Source: Oscillospiraceae bacterium
Lineage (GTDB): Bacteria > Bacillota_A > Clostridia > Oscillospirales > Oscillospiraceae
Length of the DNA: 53,602 nt
NCBI GenBank assembly: GCA_017549325.1
Contig: JAFYVA010000137.1
Span: forward strand, 1 to 53,602
Direction of reading: 5' to 3'
Shown: positions 1 to 8,921 of the stretch, in pieces
How positions within the stretch are numbered: the first letter of the stretch is position 1
Layout: the number at the start of each line of letters is the position of its first letter
Notes under the pieces: generated by a model
Told to the model about the DNA's origin: nothing
The model's input: the letters and a program-made list of their open reading frames with translations, nothing else
Databases searched by the model: none
Made by a program: the position numbers and the translations under genes

Positions 1-1136
<1,136 letters not shown>

Positions 1137-1198
1137 AGGAAAAACCCCTTTCTTGGGTAGAATATATATGGGAATATCCGCATTTTTTCAACCTTGTT

Positions 1199-1227
1199 AT
1201 TATAGTCTCCGAAAATGGAAATTGCAA
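1199..1227 (-). promoter_or_regulatory. Sigma-A-type promoter of typA
   Basis: On the minus strand TTGCAA (1227-1222) and TATAAT (1204-1199) are separated by 17 bases. They lie about 65 bases upstream of the TTG start of typA. Confidence 0.75.
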
Positions 1228-1258
1228 GACTTTATCCTATATTTTCCCCTATTTTCCG

Positions 1259-1287
1259 TTGACAAAGTCGGAAAAAGTGCGTACAAT
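1259..1287 (+). promoter_or_regulatory. Promoter of tRNA-Arg gene
   Basis: TTGACA (1259-1264), a 17-base spacer and TACAAT (1282-1287) place a start a few bases before the mature tRNA 5' end at 1302. Confidence 0.8.
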
Positions 1288-1301
1288 GGCCTTTGGTACA
1301 C

Positions 1302-1378
1302 GCCCCGGTAGCTCAGCTGTATAGAGCAGCCGCCTCCTAAGCGGCAGGTCGGAGGTTAGAATCCTCTCCGGGGTGCCA
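1302..1378 (+). tRNA. tRNA-Arg, anticodon CCT, with encoded CCA
   Basis: The cloverleaf closes fully. The acceptor is GCCCCGG/CCGGGGT with a G1-T72 wobble; the D stem is GCTC/GAGC; the anticodon stem is GCCGC/GCGGC with loop CTCCTAA; the T stem is GGAGG/CCTCT; discriminator G and CCA follow. The anticodon CCT reads AGG. The T loop is TTAGAAT instead of TTCGAAT and the D loop has GT instead of GG, so the near-universal G19-C56 tertiary pair is replaced by T19-A56. A strong promoter precedes it and a terminator follows immediately. Confidence 0.95.
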
Positions 1379-1380
1379 AA

Positions 1381-1420
1381 AAACGCCGTGATCACTCCCG
1401 ATCACGGCGTTTTCTTTTTT
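1381..1420. terminator. Bidirectional intrinsic terminator
   Basis: A 13-bp stem AAACGCCGTGATC/GATCACGGCGTTT with a 6-base loop. A T run follows on the plus strand and an A run precedes it, so it can end both the tRNA transcript and the minus-strand operon finishing at 1422. Confidence 0.9.
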
Positions 1421-1421
1421 C

Positions 1422-2300
1422 TCATATCCGTTGGCGAGCCGCCAGCAGCTCCTGATAGACCTGCAGGGGGATGTTCAATCCGCCGCGACCCGTTCCCAGC
1501 GCGATGTCCGGCTTGGCCGTACCGTGGTAGTCGCTGCCGCCGCTGCTAAGCAGACCGTGCTCGTCTGCGATGGCGGCGGCGATGGCGCTCGTCTCCGGCG
1601 TATAGGTGCCGTACAGCGTCTCCATACCCATAAGGCCTGCCTCCACCAGCGACGGAAGGATCTCCCGCAGTTTCTGCTCCGTCAGATCCTTCAGCGGATG
1701 TGCCAGCACGGGCAGCACACCGATGCGCCGCAGATCGGCAATAAAATCCGTCAGCTGCGGGCGGGCAGGCGGCACATAAAATCCGCCGCTCTCGCCCAGT
1801 ATCGTGTCAAAGGCCTCCTTGATGGAGGAGATATATCCCTTTTCCAGCAGTTCCGCCGCCATGTGTACACGGTTGGTGTTGCCGCTGGGATTGCGCCTCT
1901 TGACATCTGCATAGCGGATGGCGTAGCCGGCCTGATTGAGCCGCTCCACCACCTCCATGTTGCAGATCTCCTTAAGCACCTGCTGTTCTTTGACCATCCG
2001 CTCCACCGCCGCATACTGCTCCGGCATCACGAACAGGCCCAGCAGATGCATCTCCCGGCCCTCGTGCTCGGTGGAGAACTCGATCCCCGGCACCGCCGTA
2101 ACACCCATGGTGCAGGCCGCCTCCATAAACTCCGGCAGACCCGCCACCGTATTGTGGTCGGTCAGTGCCACGATCAATCCCTCGCGTTTGGCCGCCGCGA
2201 TAATGGCGGTGGGGGTATCCGTTCCGTCGGAAAACACAGAGTGCGTATGCAGATCACACCGCAGGGGATACGCCGTGTCGATTTTGTTCCGTTGCGCCAT
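1422..2300 (-). CDS. PHP-domain metal-dependent phosphoesterase (TrpH/RNase AM-like)
   Basis: The 292-residue protein has the PHP fold signature: DLHTHSVFSDG near residue 16, LTDHNTV near 46, PGIEFS near 70, LAHPLK near 200 and GSDYHG near 255. These supply the histidines and aspartates of a trinuclear metal site. The family (E. coli YciV/RnaAM) removes phosphate from nucleoside 3',5'-bisphosphates and trims RNA 5' ends; whether that substrate applies here is inference. Start ATG 2300 follows GAAAGGAG. It is last in the seven-gene minus-strand run, 20 bases after the previous stop and just before the terminator at 1381. Confidence 0.85.
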   Translation of the reverse strand: MAQRNKIDTAYPLRCDLHTHSVFSDGTDTPTAIIAAAKREGLIVALTDHNTVAGLPEFMEAACTMGVTAVPGIEFSTEHEGREMHLLGLFVMPEQYAAVERMVKEQQVLKEICNMEVVERLNQAGYAIRYADVKRRNPSGNTNRVHMAAELLEKGYISSIKEAFDTILGESGGFYVPPARPQLTDFIADLRRIGVLPVLAHPLKDLTEQKLREILPSLVEAGLMGMETLYGTYTPETSAIAAAIADEHGLLSSGGSDYHGTAKPDIALGTGRGGLNIPLQVYQELLAARQRI

Positions 2301-2320
2301 GCATACGCTCCTTTCTCCCG

Positions 2321-3271
2321 TTACATTCCCAGCAGCGGAGCCAACAGCTCCCAGAGCAGGTTGCCCAGCATACTCACCACAAACAGCAGCACCAGATACA
2401 GCGTCAGACTGGACTTGCTGACCATCTCGCGCGCGATGCCGAAATAGAAGTTGAAGTGACCGTAGAGGTTTTTTTCACGGGATTCATTCCACTCGTAGGT
2501 GATGGCATCGTCACAGTCGAAGTCAGTCGGCGCGTAATCGCTGTACAGCTCCTTCTCCAGGCGGTGGATCCGGTAGCAGTTGGCGTCGTTCACCTGATAC
2601 TCCTCCTGCAGCGAGAGCGTGACCACCACCTTGTTGAGCTTCTGGCGGTGGAAGGCGCCGATCTGGTTGATCTCATCGGGCAGCAGCCGCGCCTCATTCA
2701 CACGGACAGAGCAGGCGTATTTCTCGGACACCACCGGCGAGGTCAGCAAATCGCGCAAACGGGCAAAGGCACTCCGCACATCGATCTGGGCGCGAAACAC
2801 CTCATCCATATTTTTATGAGGCAACCGAAACAGCAGATACGCCTCGTCGTTGTCCAGATACGACACGATCTCATCGAGAGCCAGCGTCAACAGTGTGCCG
2901 TTTGCCAGCGGCTTGACCGTATAGTCCGTGCAGGAGAGATGGATCAGATCCATCGTCTTGCCGTGATAGGCCAGCTCGGAGGTGCAGTGGTTTTTCTTAT
3001 AATCCATGATGCAGCGGGTGCTGAAGATCGCACGGAACACCGTTTCATTCCGCAGCCGATCCGACAGATCCTCCACTTCCTCCTTCTCCACCACGAAGGG
3101 TACATACACATTCAGATCCCGCGTCTCCTTGACGCCGCGGATTCTGATGGCCACATCTACATAGCTTCTTCCCTTCGGATTGACCCACTTATTCAGATAG
3201 AAGGTGCTGATGTCATCGCCCGTGATCCAGATGGCCCAGCCGTCATCAACAAAGTGTTTTCTTTTTGCCAT
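2321..3271 (-). CDS. Uncharacterised protein with one C-terminal membrane anchor
   Basis: This 316-residue protein matches no family I recognise. It is mostly charged and soluble-looking, with a hydrophobic stretch of about 25 residues at the very C-terminus, which suggests a tail-anchored protein facing the cytoplasm. I chose ATG 3271 because GAGGT lies 6 bases upstream; an ATG 24 bases earlier overlaps the intercistronic hairpin. It sits between the STAS-kinase fusion and the PHP gene in one transcript, so it may be an output or target of the partner switch, which is inference only. Confidence 0.75.
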   Translation of the reverse strand: MAKRKHFVDDGWAIWITGDDISTFYLNKWVNPKGRSYVDVAIRIRGVKETRDLNVYVPFVVEKEEVEDLSDRLRNETVFRAIFSTRCIMDYKKNHCTSELAYHGKTMDLIHLSCTDYTVKPLANGTLLTLALDEIVSYLDNDEAYLLFRLPHKNMDEVFRAQIDVRSAFARLRDLLTSPVVSEKYACSVRVNEARLLPDEINQIGAFHRQKLNKVVVTLSLQEEYQVNDANCYRIHRLEKELYSDYAPTDFDCDDAITYEWNESREKNLYGHFNFYFGIAREMVSKSSLTLYLVLLFVVSMLGNLLWELLAPLLGM

Positions 3272-3284
3272 GTGATACCTCATT

Positions 3285-3320
3285 CCCCACGGCACAGTGT
3301 ATCAGCGCTGTGCCGTGGGG
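3285..3320 (-). other. Intercistronic mRNA hairpin
   Basis: A perfect 13-bp stem CCCCACGGCACAG/CTGTGCCGTGGGG with a 10-base loop lies between the STAS-kinase stop and the next start. On the transcribed strand it is followed by AATGAGG, not a T run, so it is unlikely to be a full terminator. It may stabilise the upstream mRNA end or partly attenuate the last two genes. Confidence 0.7.
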
Positions 3321-3328
3321 TAAGTTTC

Positions 3329-4504
3329 TTAGTAGTACAGCTGCTCCACCTGAGGCAGCAGTTCCGTCAGACGCTGCTTGCACAGTGCGATCAGCTCCTG
3401 ACCGTCGGGGGTATTCAGACCGTTGCGGCGGATGGTGCGGCGCATCATGCGGGCATATCCGATGACCTGTGCCTTGCGGGTGACGTCGGCGCGCAGTGCC
3501 TCATCCTCAAAATAGCGCTCCATGAGGCAGTTCCAGAGCTTCACCGTCGTCTCGTAGGTCAGGCCGTAAAACTCCAGCGTGTTGGCAGGGTTGCACTCAC
3601 TGTAGCCCACAAAGCCCAGATAGATGGCGGCGAACTCGAAAACGGGGTGGCCGTATGCCACGGTATCCATGTCGATCAGCAGCGGCTCGCCGTTCTGGAT
3701 CATCACGTTGTTGGCGTGATAGTCGCCGTGGATCATGAAGCCCGTCTCCGGCATGGCCTTCATCATGCGCAGCAGCTTTTCCCACTGGTCTGCCGGCAGA
3801 TAGGGCCGCAGGAACTCCACCCAATCCACGCCCGTCTCCTTGATGGAGGGCATCTCATCGGGACGGATGGGCGTGGCATGGATCTTCTTGAGGAGGTCGG
3901 TGTAGATCTCCACCACCTCGTCCATCTTGCCCACATCTTCCCGCAGCAGGCTGGCCACGGATCTGGCGCTGAGCAGCTCGGCCACGGAGCCGTAGCAATC
4001 GCCCACCTTCACCACGTCGTAGGGGATGGCCGTGTTGATGCCCTTGATGAACACCTTGCGGCACATATCCTTCTCCTGACGGATCTCCTCAAGAGACGCA
4101 CCGTTGTGATAGATCTTCACGATGGTCTCCTCGTCGTAGCGGTAGATGCCGCCGTTGGCACCCTTGGCGATCAGCTTGCAGCCCTCCAGCGAGAGGGAGC
4201 GGAAGGCCTTCTCCACCTTGAGCATATCGGTAAAGCCCGTCATCTCCAGGATCTCATAGACCTCGGTGCTCACGTTGATGATCTTCAGCTCGGCAGCATC
4301 CTTACGCAGGCGCAGCACCACGCGCAGGCCCGCAGAAGAGAGATACTCCAGATTCTCCGCATCAAGGGCGAAGGGCAGGTCGGGATGGGCCGCTCTGCAC
4401 GCCTTGATCTGCTCCTCCGCCTGCTCGGCATTGGAAGAGTCGATACGACCGTTCAGTTCCAGATACAGCAGTCCGTCTTCAATACGATTTGTTACGAGAG
4501 CCAT
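3329..4504 (-). CDS. STAS domain fused to aminoglycoside-phosphotransferase-like kinase
   Basis: 391 residues. Residues 1-98 are a STAS (anti-sigma-factor antagonist) domain with the phospho-acceptor region YLSSAGLRVV near 54-63. Residues 105-391 are a choline/aminoglycoside-kinase fold: glycine-rich strand KGANGGIYRY near 114, catalytic loop HGDYHANN 259-266 and metal motif LIDMDTV near 276. Start ATG 4504 follows GGAAAGGAAAG. It lies 44 bases after the phosphatase/ATPase gene, whose anti-sigma-type domain could phosphorylate its STAS serine. The kinase substrate is unknown; small-molecule or protein targets are both possible. Domain calls are confident, function is not. Confidence 0.85.
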   Translation of the reverse strand: MALVTNRIEDGLLYLELNGRIDSSNAEQAEEQIKACRAAHPDLPFALDAENLEYLSSAGLRVVLRLRKDAAELKIINVSTEVYEILEMTGFTDMLKVEKAFRSLSLEGCKLIAKGANGGIYRYDEETIVKIYHNGASLEEIRQEKDMCRKVFIKGINTAIPYDVVKVGDCYGSVAELLSARSVASLLREDVGKMDEVVEIYTDLLKKIHATPIRPDEMPSIKETGVDWVEFLRPYLPADQWEKLLRMMKAMPETGFMIHGDYHANNVMIQNGEPLLIDMDTVAYGHPVFEFAAIYLGFVGYSECNPANTLEFYGLTYETTVKLWNCLMERYFEDEALRADVTRKAQVIGYARMMRRTIRRNGLNTPDGQELIALCKQRLTELLPQVEQLYY

Positions 4505-4548
4505 ATTCTTCTTTCCTTTCCTTTGCAGCAATGAGACAGCGGCACATC

Positions 4549-7362
4549 TCACACCTTCATGGTGAGCGTCAGCACGTTCTGTCCGTCCTTATACATATAT
4601 TCCACGTTGTCCATCATTTTGCGAACCATAAAGATACCCAGACCGCCGATGGCGCGATCCTCGGCAGCAGCGGTGACATCCGGCTCCTCGGCGTCCAGCG
4701 GATTGTAGGGCTTACCGTTATCGCTGAAGATAAGCTGCACCGTGTCCTCTTCCTTCTTCAGCCGTACCTGCGCCTCCGTGGCGCCGCTGTAACGGACGAT
4801 GTTGGAATAGATCTCATCCAGTGCCACCATCAGCTTCATGGTCAGCTTCATGGGTACCTCGAACTGCTGGAGGTGTTCCTCCACAAACGATGCTACCTGC
4901 GGCACCGTCTCCATCGTGGGAGTAAGCGAGAGCACCTTGTTTTCCACCTCGTTCAGACGGACGCACAGCATCGTGATGTCGTCGAACTGCTCGGCCTCGC
5001 CCTGGAAGACATCCACATCGGCCTTCACCTTCTTGCAGATGGCCTCCACCGACATACCGGCGGTACCGTTCAGGCTGGCAAGGAGGCGATCCTCGCCGAA
5101 GAGCTGCTTCTCTATGTCGTGGGCCTCCGTTACACCGTCGGTGTAGAGGTAGATCTCATCGCCCTGCTGCAGCTGAAGCTGCTGCTCCTTGTACTGCACG
5201 CCCTCCATACCGGCCAGCACGAAGTTCACCTTACCCTTCAGGTACTCGTAGGAGCCGTCCTTATGGCGCACCACAGGGGGATTGTGTCCGGCGTTGGCAT
5301 AGCGGATCAGACCGCTCTCCAGATCGAGAATACCCATCCAGGCCGTGACAAACATACCCGCCTCGTTGTTCTCGCAGAGCTGGGCGTTGACCTGGGTAAA
5401 GACATCGTTGACCGCCAGGCCGCTCTCGGCGTGGCTCTTGATCAGCGTTTTCGATGTCATCATAAACATGGCACCGGGAATGCCCTTACCGGAGACATCC
5501 GCCACCACGAAGGCCAGATGGTTCTCATCCAGCAGATAGAAATCGTAGAAATCGCCGCCGACCTCCTTGGCCGCATCCATGCTGGCAAAGATGCTGAAAT
5601 CCTTGCGGTGGGGATAGGGCGGGAACACGGAGGGCAGAGCCGAGTGCTGGATCTTCTTGGCGATCTCCAGATCCTTGTCAAAGCGGGCGGCTGCCTCGTC
5701 GATATAGCGCTTCAGCGTGGACACCGTGGAGTTGATATCATCCGAGAGGGAGGCGAACTCCTCGTTGTCCCGCACATCCACCTTCACGCTCAGATCACCC
5801 TCGGTGATTCGGGAAAGGGACTTGTTGATCTTGCGGATATTCCGCACCACCAGCTTCTTGATCAGCACGAAGATGGTGGCAAACAGCGCGGCGAACACCA
5901 GCGTCTCCATAAAGGCCAGCATATAGACAGAGGCACTCATGGAGTAGAGCGCTTCTTCGCGGCTCATCACCGCGATGATGTAATAGCCCTCTGTCTCGGT
6001 ATACATCAGGAACGAGGGCGTTCCGTAGATATCAGCGGCGACACGCTGACCGGGCTGAACATTCAGGCCGCTGGCATCACCGAAGATGGAGATGTTCTCA
6101 CCCTGATGGCCCTCGCGGTCACTGACGATCTTGCCCTTCTCATCGCAGATGATGATAAAGCCCTCCTGACCGATGTGGCGGTTTTGGGCGGCATATCGCA
6201 CCTGCTCACGGATCTGCCCGTTGAACTCGGAGCTGTCATAGCCCACCTGCAAAAAGCCCTTCTCCAGTGCGATACCGGCGTACTTGCGATAGATGTTGTC
6301 ATTCATGGAGATGGGCTGGTAGTCCTGCACCAGCATCTGCTCACCGTCCAGCAGCGCCAGAAATTCTGCCGACTGTGCACCGGCGGCCATGTCAAAGCCC
6401 ACCACTTCCGGCGCCGTACTGGCGGTAATGATACCGTTTTCATCCACGATGTTGATCTCAGTGACATCGTACCGCAGTGCCAGTTCCAGCAGTCCTGCAC
6501 GGGTAATTGTCTCGGGCAGTTCTTCGGCGATCATCTCGGTAAGGCCCAGCAGGTTGCGGTCGGAGACATCGCGGATGTCGTTGCAAACATCCTCCATGCT
6601 GGCCCGCAGCGTATAGTCCACCGTGGCGTAGGCAATCTGGCTCTGGAAGGCGTGGGTAAACAGCGTGGTCACCGCGAAGGCCACCACCACACAGATCAGC
6701 AGCCAGCGCTGGAAGGTCTGGGCGATGTTCTCCTTGCGCTCGGTCCCATGCTCCTGCGGCGCACCGCGCTTGACCAGCACGGTGATGACAATGATGGAGA
6801 GCATCACCGAGATACTGTTCGCCGTGATCATGGGGATGGCACAGGCCTTCACCACGCCGATGGCACGACGGATATCGTCGGCGTTCGTCAAAAAGACCAG
6901 CAGCATGTGCAGCACTTCCGTGGTCACACCCACGGCCAGACCGTAGAACCAGGAGGTCTTTTTGTTGTCCATCATGAACTTGCGTACGCCTGCGCCGGTG
7001 ATACCGGCCACGATGGTGCCGAGGGAACAGGCAAGGCGCGTATAGTCGCCGGCATTGGAGAACCAGCGCTCGATGCCGCCGACAAAGCCGGCCACCAGAC
7101 CGGCCGGCCAGCCAAAGAGCAAGCCTGCCGTCAGCGGTGCGGCGTTACGCACATTCAGCACGGCGCCGTCCACCGGGATGCCGAACTCCGTGGCCAAAAT
7201 GGCCAGGATGCCGAAGCTCGCGCCGACGATGATCTGCCTCCAGAGCTTGAGTTTTTCAAAGCCTCTCCGTTTATCCAGCAGATAAAACCCGATCGTCAGC
7301 AGCACCGGCAACAGTGCCGCCGTAACGAGGCGAAATACAGTGATTCCTGTGAGCACCTTCAT
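4549..7362 (-). CDS. Membrane sensor with PP2C (SpoIIE) phosphatase and RsbW-like ATPase in one chain
   Basis: 937 residues. About 1-205 form a multi-helix LytS-type 5TM module (NVRNAAPLTAGLLFG near 70). A helix near 219-240 and one near 478-502 bracket an extracytoplasmic sensor of Cache type. HAMP spans about 505-555. The SpoIIE/PP2C domain, about 570-805, has GGDFYD (602-607), DVSGKG (622-627), AGHNPP (691-696) and DDITML (794-799). The C-terminal ATPase has N-box ALDEIYSNIVRYS (847-859), DNGKPYNP and GGLGIFMV. Phosphatase and kinase of a STAS partner switch are thus joined behind one sensor. A STAS gene lies on each side. No sigma factor gene is seen nearby. Confidence 0.93.
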   Translation of the reverse strand: MKVLTGITVFRLVTAALLPVLLTIGFYLLDKRRGFEKLKLWRQIIVGASFGILAILATEFGIPVDGAVLNVRNAAPLTAGLLFGWPAGLVAGFVGGIERWFSNAGDYTRLACSLGTIVAGITGAGVRKFMMDNKKTSWFYGLAVGVTTEVLHMLLVFLTNADDIRRAIGVVKACAIPMITANSISVMLSIIVITVLVKRGAPQEHGTERKENIAQTFQRWLLICVVVAFAVTTLFTHAFQSQIAYATVDYTLRASMEDVCNDIRDVSDRNLLGLTEMIAEELPETITRAGLLELALRYDVTEINIVDENGIITASTAPEVVGFDMAAGAQSAEFLALLDGEQMLVQDYQPISMNDNIYRKYAGIALEKGFLQVGYDSSEFNGQIREQVRYAAQNRHIGQEGFIIICDEKGKIVSDREGHQGENISIFGDASGLNVQPGQRVAADIYGTPSFLMYTETEGYYIIAVMSREEALYSMSASVYMLAFMETLVFAALFATIFVLIKKLVVRNIRKINKSLSRITEGDLSVKVDVRDNEEFASLSDDINSTVSTLKRYIDEAAARFDKDLEIAKKIQHSALPSVFPPYPHRKDFSIFASMDAAKEVGGDFYDFYLLDENHLAFVVADVSGKGIPGAMFMMTSKTLIKSHAESGLAVNDVFTQVNAQLCENNEAGMFVTAWMGILDLESGLIRYANAGHNPPVVRHKDGSYEYLKGKVNFVLAGMEGVQYKEQQLQLQQGDEIYLYTDGVTEAHDIEKQLFGEDRLLASLNGTAGMSVEAICKKVKADVDVFQGEAEQFDDITMLCVRLNEVENKVLSLTPTMETVPQVASFVEEHLQQFEVPMKLTMKLMVALDEIYSNIVRYSGATEAQVRLKKEEDTVQLIFSDNGKPYNPLDAEEPDVTAAAEDRAIGGLGIFMVRKMMDNVEYMYKDGQNVLTLTMKV

Positions 7363-7382
7363 GGTCCTCCTTTACATCAGAT

Positions 7383-7679
7383 TCATTCAATGGTAAGAAT
7401 ATCGGCAAAGCCGGTAATGTCGAACACTTCCATGACCGTCTCGTTGACATTGGTAAGCTTCATGCTGCCCTTGGCATTCATTAGCTTCTGTGCCTTGAGG
7501 ATCACACGCAGTCCGGCGGAAGAAACGTACTCCAGTGCGCCGCAATCCAGCACCAGCTCCGTGATGGATGCCACGCAGGCGTCGACGGTGGCCTCCAGCT
7601 CGGGAGCCGTGGCAGTATCCAGGCGGCCAATGACCTTCAGCGCAGCGCTGCTACCGTTGATGTTCTTTTCGATCGTCAT
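7383..7679 (-). CDS. Stand-alone STAS anti-sigma-factor antagonist
   Basis: A 98-residue single-domain STAS protein of the SpoIIAA/RsbV type, with GRLDTATAPEL near residue 18 and the phospho-serine region YVSSAGLRVI near 51-60. I start at ATG 7679 because AAAGGAG lies 11 bases upstream; longer readings begin inside the previous gene. It is 20 bases upstream of the fused phosphatase/ATPase and is its likely direct substrate. The loop is intact, so it should be phosphorylatable. Confidence 0.92.
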   Translation of the reverse strand: MTIEKNINGSSAALKVIGRLDTATAPELEATVDACVASITELVLDCGALEYVSSAGLRVILKAQKLMNAKGSMKLTNVNETVMEVFDITGFADILTIE

Positions 7680-7740
7680 AGTTGTCGTCTCCTTTATTTC
7701 CGTTTTATTATCAGTTTCTTTAACGCAGTCATTATCGGTT

Positions 7741-8100
7741 TTACCGTCTTGCTTTTTCGCGCCGGATCGCCTCGGGGATCTGGGTCTCCCACTCGGGGAG
7801 CACGAAATAGCCGCCGGCACCGGCCTCCTCCGCCGCCTGCCGCAGCGCATCGGAGGCGGAGGTGATAAACACCGGAAGTTCCGGCTTTTGGCGGTGCAGC
7901 AGACCGATCAGGTCCAAGTCACCGTCCTTCTCCGCTTCCGCTGCCAGAAATACGGCGTCCACCTTGTTGTGCAGTACATCGTGGAAGGCGCGCGACGGTT
8001 CCGTGTGCTGATAAACCGTACTGCCCGGGAATGCCGCAACCAGAAGCTTCGTCAGTCGCTCCAGCTGCGCTCTACATCCGTCTGCCGTCACAAATACCAC
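7741..8100 (-). CDS. Degenerate receiver-like (pseudo-REC) protein
   Basis: A 119-residue protein resembling a CheY-type receiver in length and alternating strand/helix pattern. The phospho-acceptor position reads VFLAAE where a receiver has an aspartate, and the conserved C-terminal lysine-proline is FVLP. It therefore probably cannot be phosphorylated and may act as a docking domain. Start GTG 8100 has GGAGGT seven bases upstream; GTG 8109 is possible but leaves no room for the ribosome site. It overlaps the acetyltransferase 3' end by 29 bases, implying translational coupling. Confidence 0.7.
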   Translation of the reverse strand: MVFVTADGCRAQLERLTKLLVAAFPGSTVYQHTEPSRAFHDVLHNKVDAVFLAAEAEKDGDLDLIGLLHRQKPELPVFITSASDALRQAAEEAGAGGYFVLPEWETQIPEAIRREKARR

Positions 8101-8803
8101 CGGCCTCACCTCCCTCTTCCTGCGCGGCGCCGCAGCATTCGCTCTGCTCCGGCTCGCGCGTCATCGCATAGTGCATCACATTGCTTTTGGGTATCAACTG
8201 TTCCTCTGCCAGACGAAATCCGTAATGCCGGTACAGCGAAACATTGCGCTCCTTATTCGTCTCCAGATAGCATACCATATTTTCTCTGTCGCAGAAAGAC
8301 AGCATGGGCTGCAGCAGCCTGGAGGCAATGCCCTTCCCCTGCGCCTTGCGCGAGACAGAGAGATTGTAGAGATACCAATCCACATGATCGGTATAGGTCT
8401 TTTTCAGCTCCATGGCGAATGTCTCGTATGTCAGCATCCGCCCGATGATCGCCGGTCCGGAATGCAGGATCAGACCGATGCCGCCGTGGAGCAGAAAGGG
8501 CAGCGTTTTGCTGCCGGTAAATCCCAGCGGAAGCCACACGGCAAAGCCGTTGAGCTCCTCGCTGTCGGCGTAGATCACCGCGTCCTCCGTCATGGTTTTC
8601 AGCGAGATATCCATGATGATGCGTGAGGCTACGGGGTCGTATTTCCCACCGCTGAGCCAGTTGTGCAGCGGGTAGTCATCGTAGGCATCCATGGCCACCT
8701 CTGCCAGCTCGCCAAAGCGCTCCTTCGGCACGAGGTACAGCCCCGCTTTTTCCACGGCCGCCTTGGCCAGCGGGACTTCGATTCTTCTGACAAGCTTATC
8801 CAT
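8072..8803 (-). CDS. GNAT-family N-acetyltransferase
   Basis: 243 residues with the GNAT motif A LSVSRKAQGKGIASRLLQ around 150-167, which binds acetyl-CoA pyrophosphate, followed by ETNKERNVSLYRHYGF, the usual motif B end. The first 120 residues are a family-typical substrate half with little conservation. ATG 8803 has GGAGGGG seven bases upstream. It is the first gene of the partner-switching run. The tail after about residue 215 is poorly conserved and overlaps the next gene. The acetyl acceptor is unknown. Confidence 0.87.
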   Translation of the reverse strand: MDKLVRRIEVPLAKAAVEKAGLYLVPKERFGELAEVAMDAYDDYPLHNWLSGGKYDPVASRIIMDISLKTMTEDAVIYADSEELNGFAVWLPLGFTGSKTLPFLLHGGIGLILHSGPAIIGRMLTYETFAMELKKTYTDHVDWYLYNLSVSRKAQGKGIASRLLQPMLSFCDRENMVCYLETNKERNVSLYRHYGFRLAEEQLIPKSNVMHYAMTREPEQSECCGAAQEEGGEAGGICDGRRM

Positions 8804-8921
8804 CTATTCCCCTCCTACGGGCAAATATCTCACAGTGCTAACGGACAGTTTACCATTACAAAGGGGGCAAAACGGGGCCACAGACGCGGGCCGCAGCGGG
8901 GAAATTCCGTGCCGATTTTTC

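Noticed and set aside
4489..8448. Very long open frame on the plus strand opposite the partner-switching genes
   Set aside because: It is antisense to well-supported STAS, PP2C and ATPase domains, has a low-complexity His/Leu/Gly-rich composition and no ribosome site; it is a shadow caused by GC-rich third positions.
8804..8921. Possible alternative-sigma (sigma-B-like) promoter before the acetyltransferase gene
   Set aside because: GTTT and GGTAAA elements are present at about 15 bases, but the match is loose and no sigma factor is encoded nearby.
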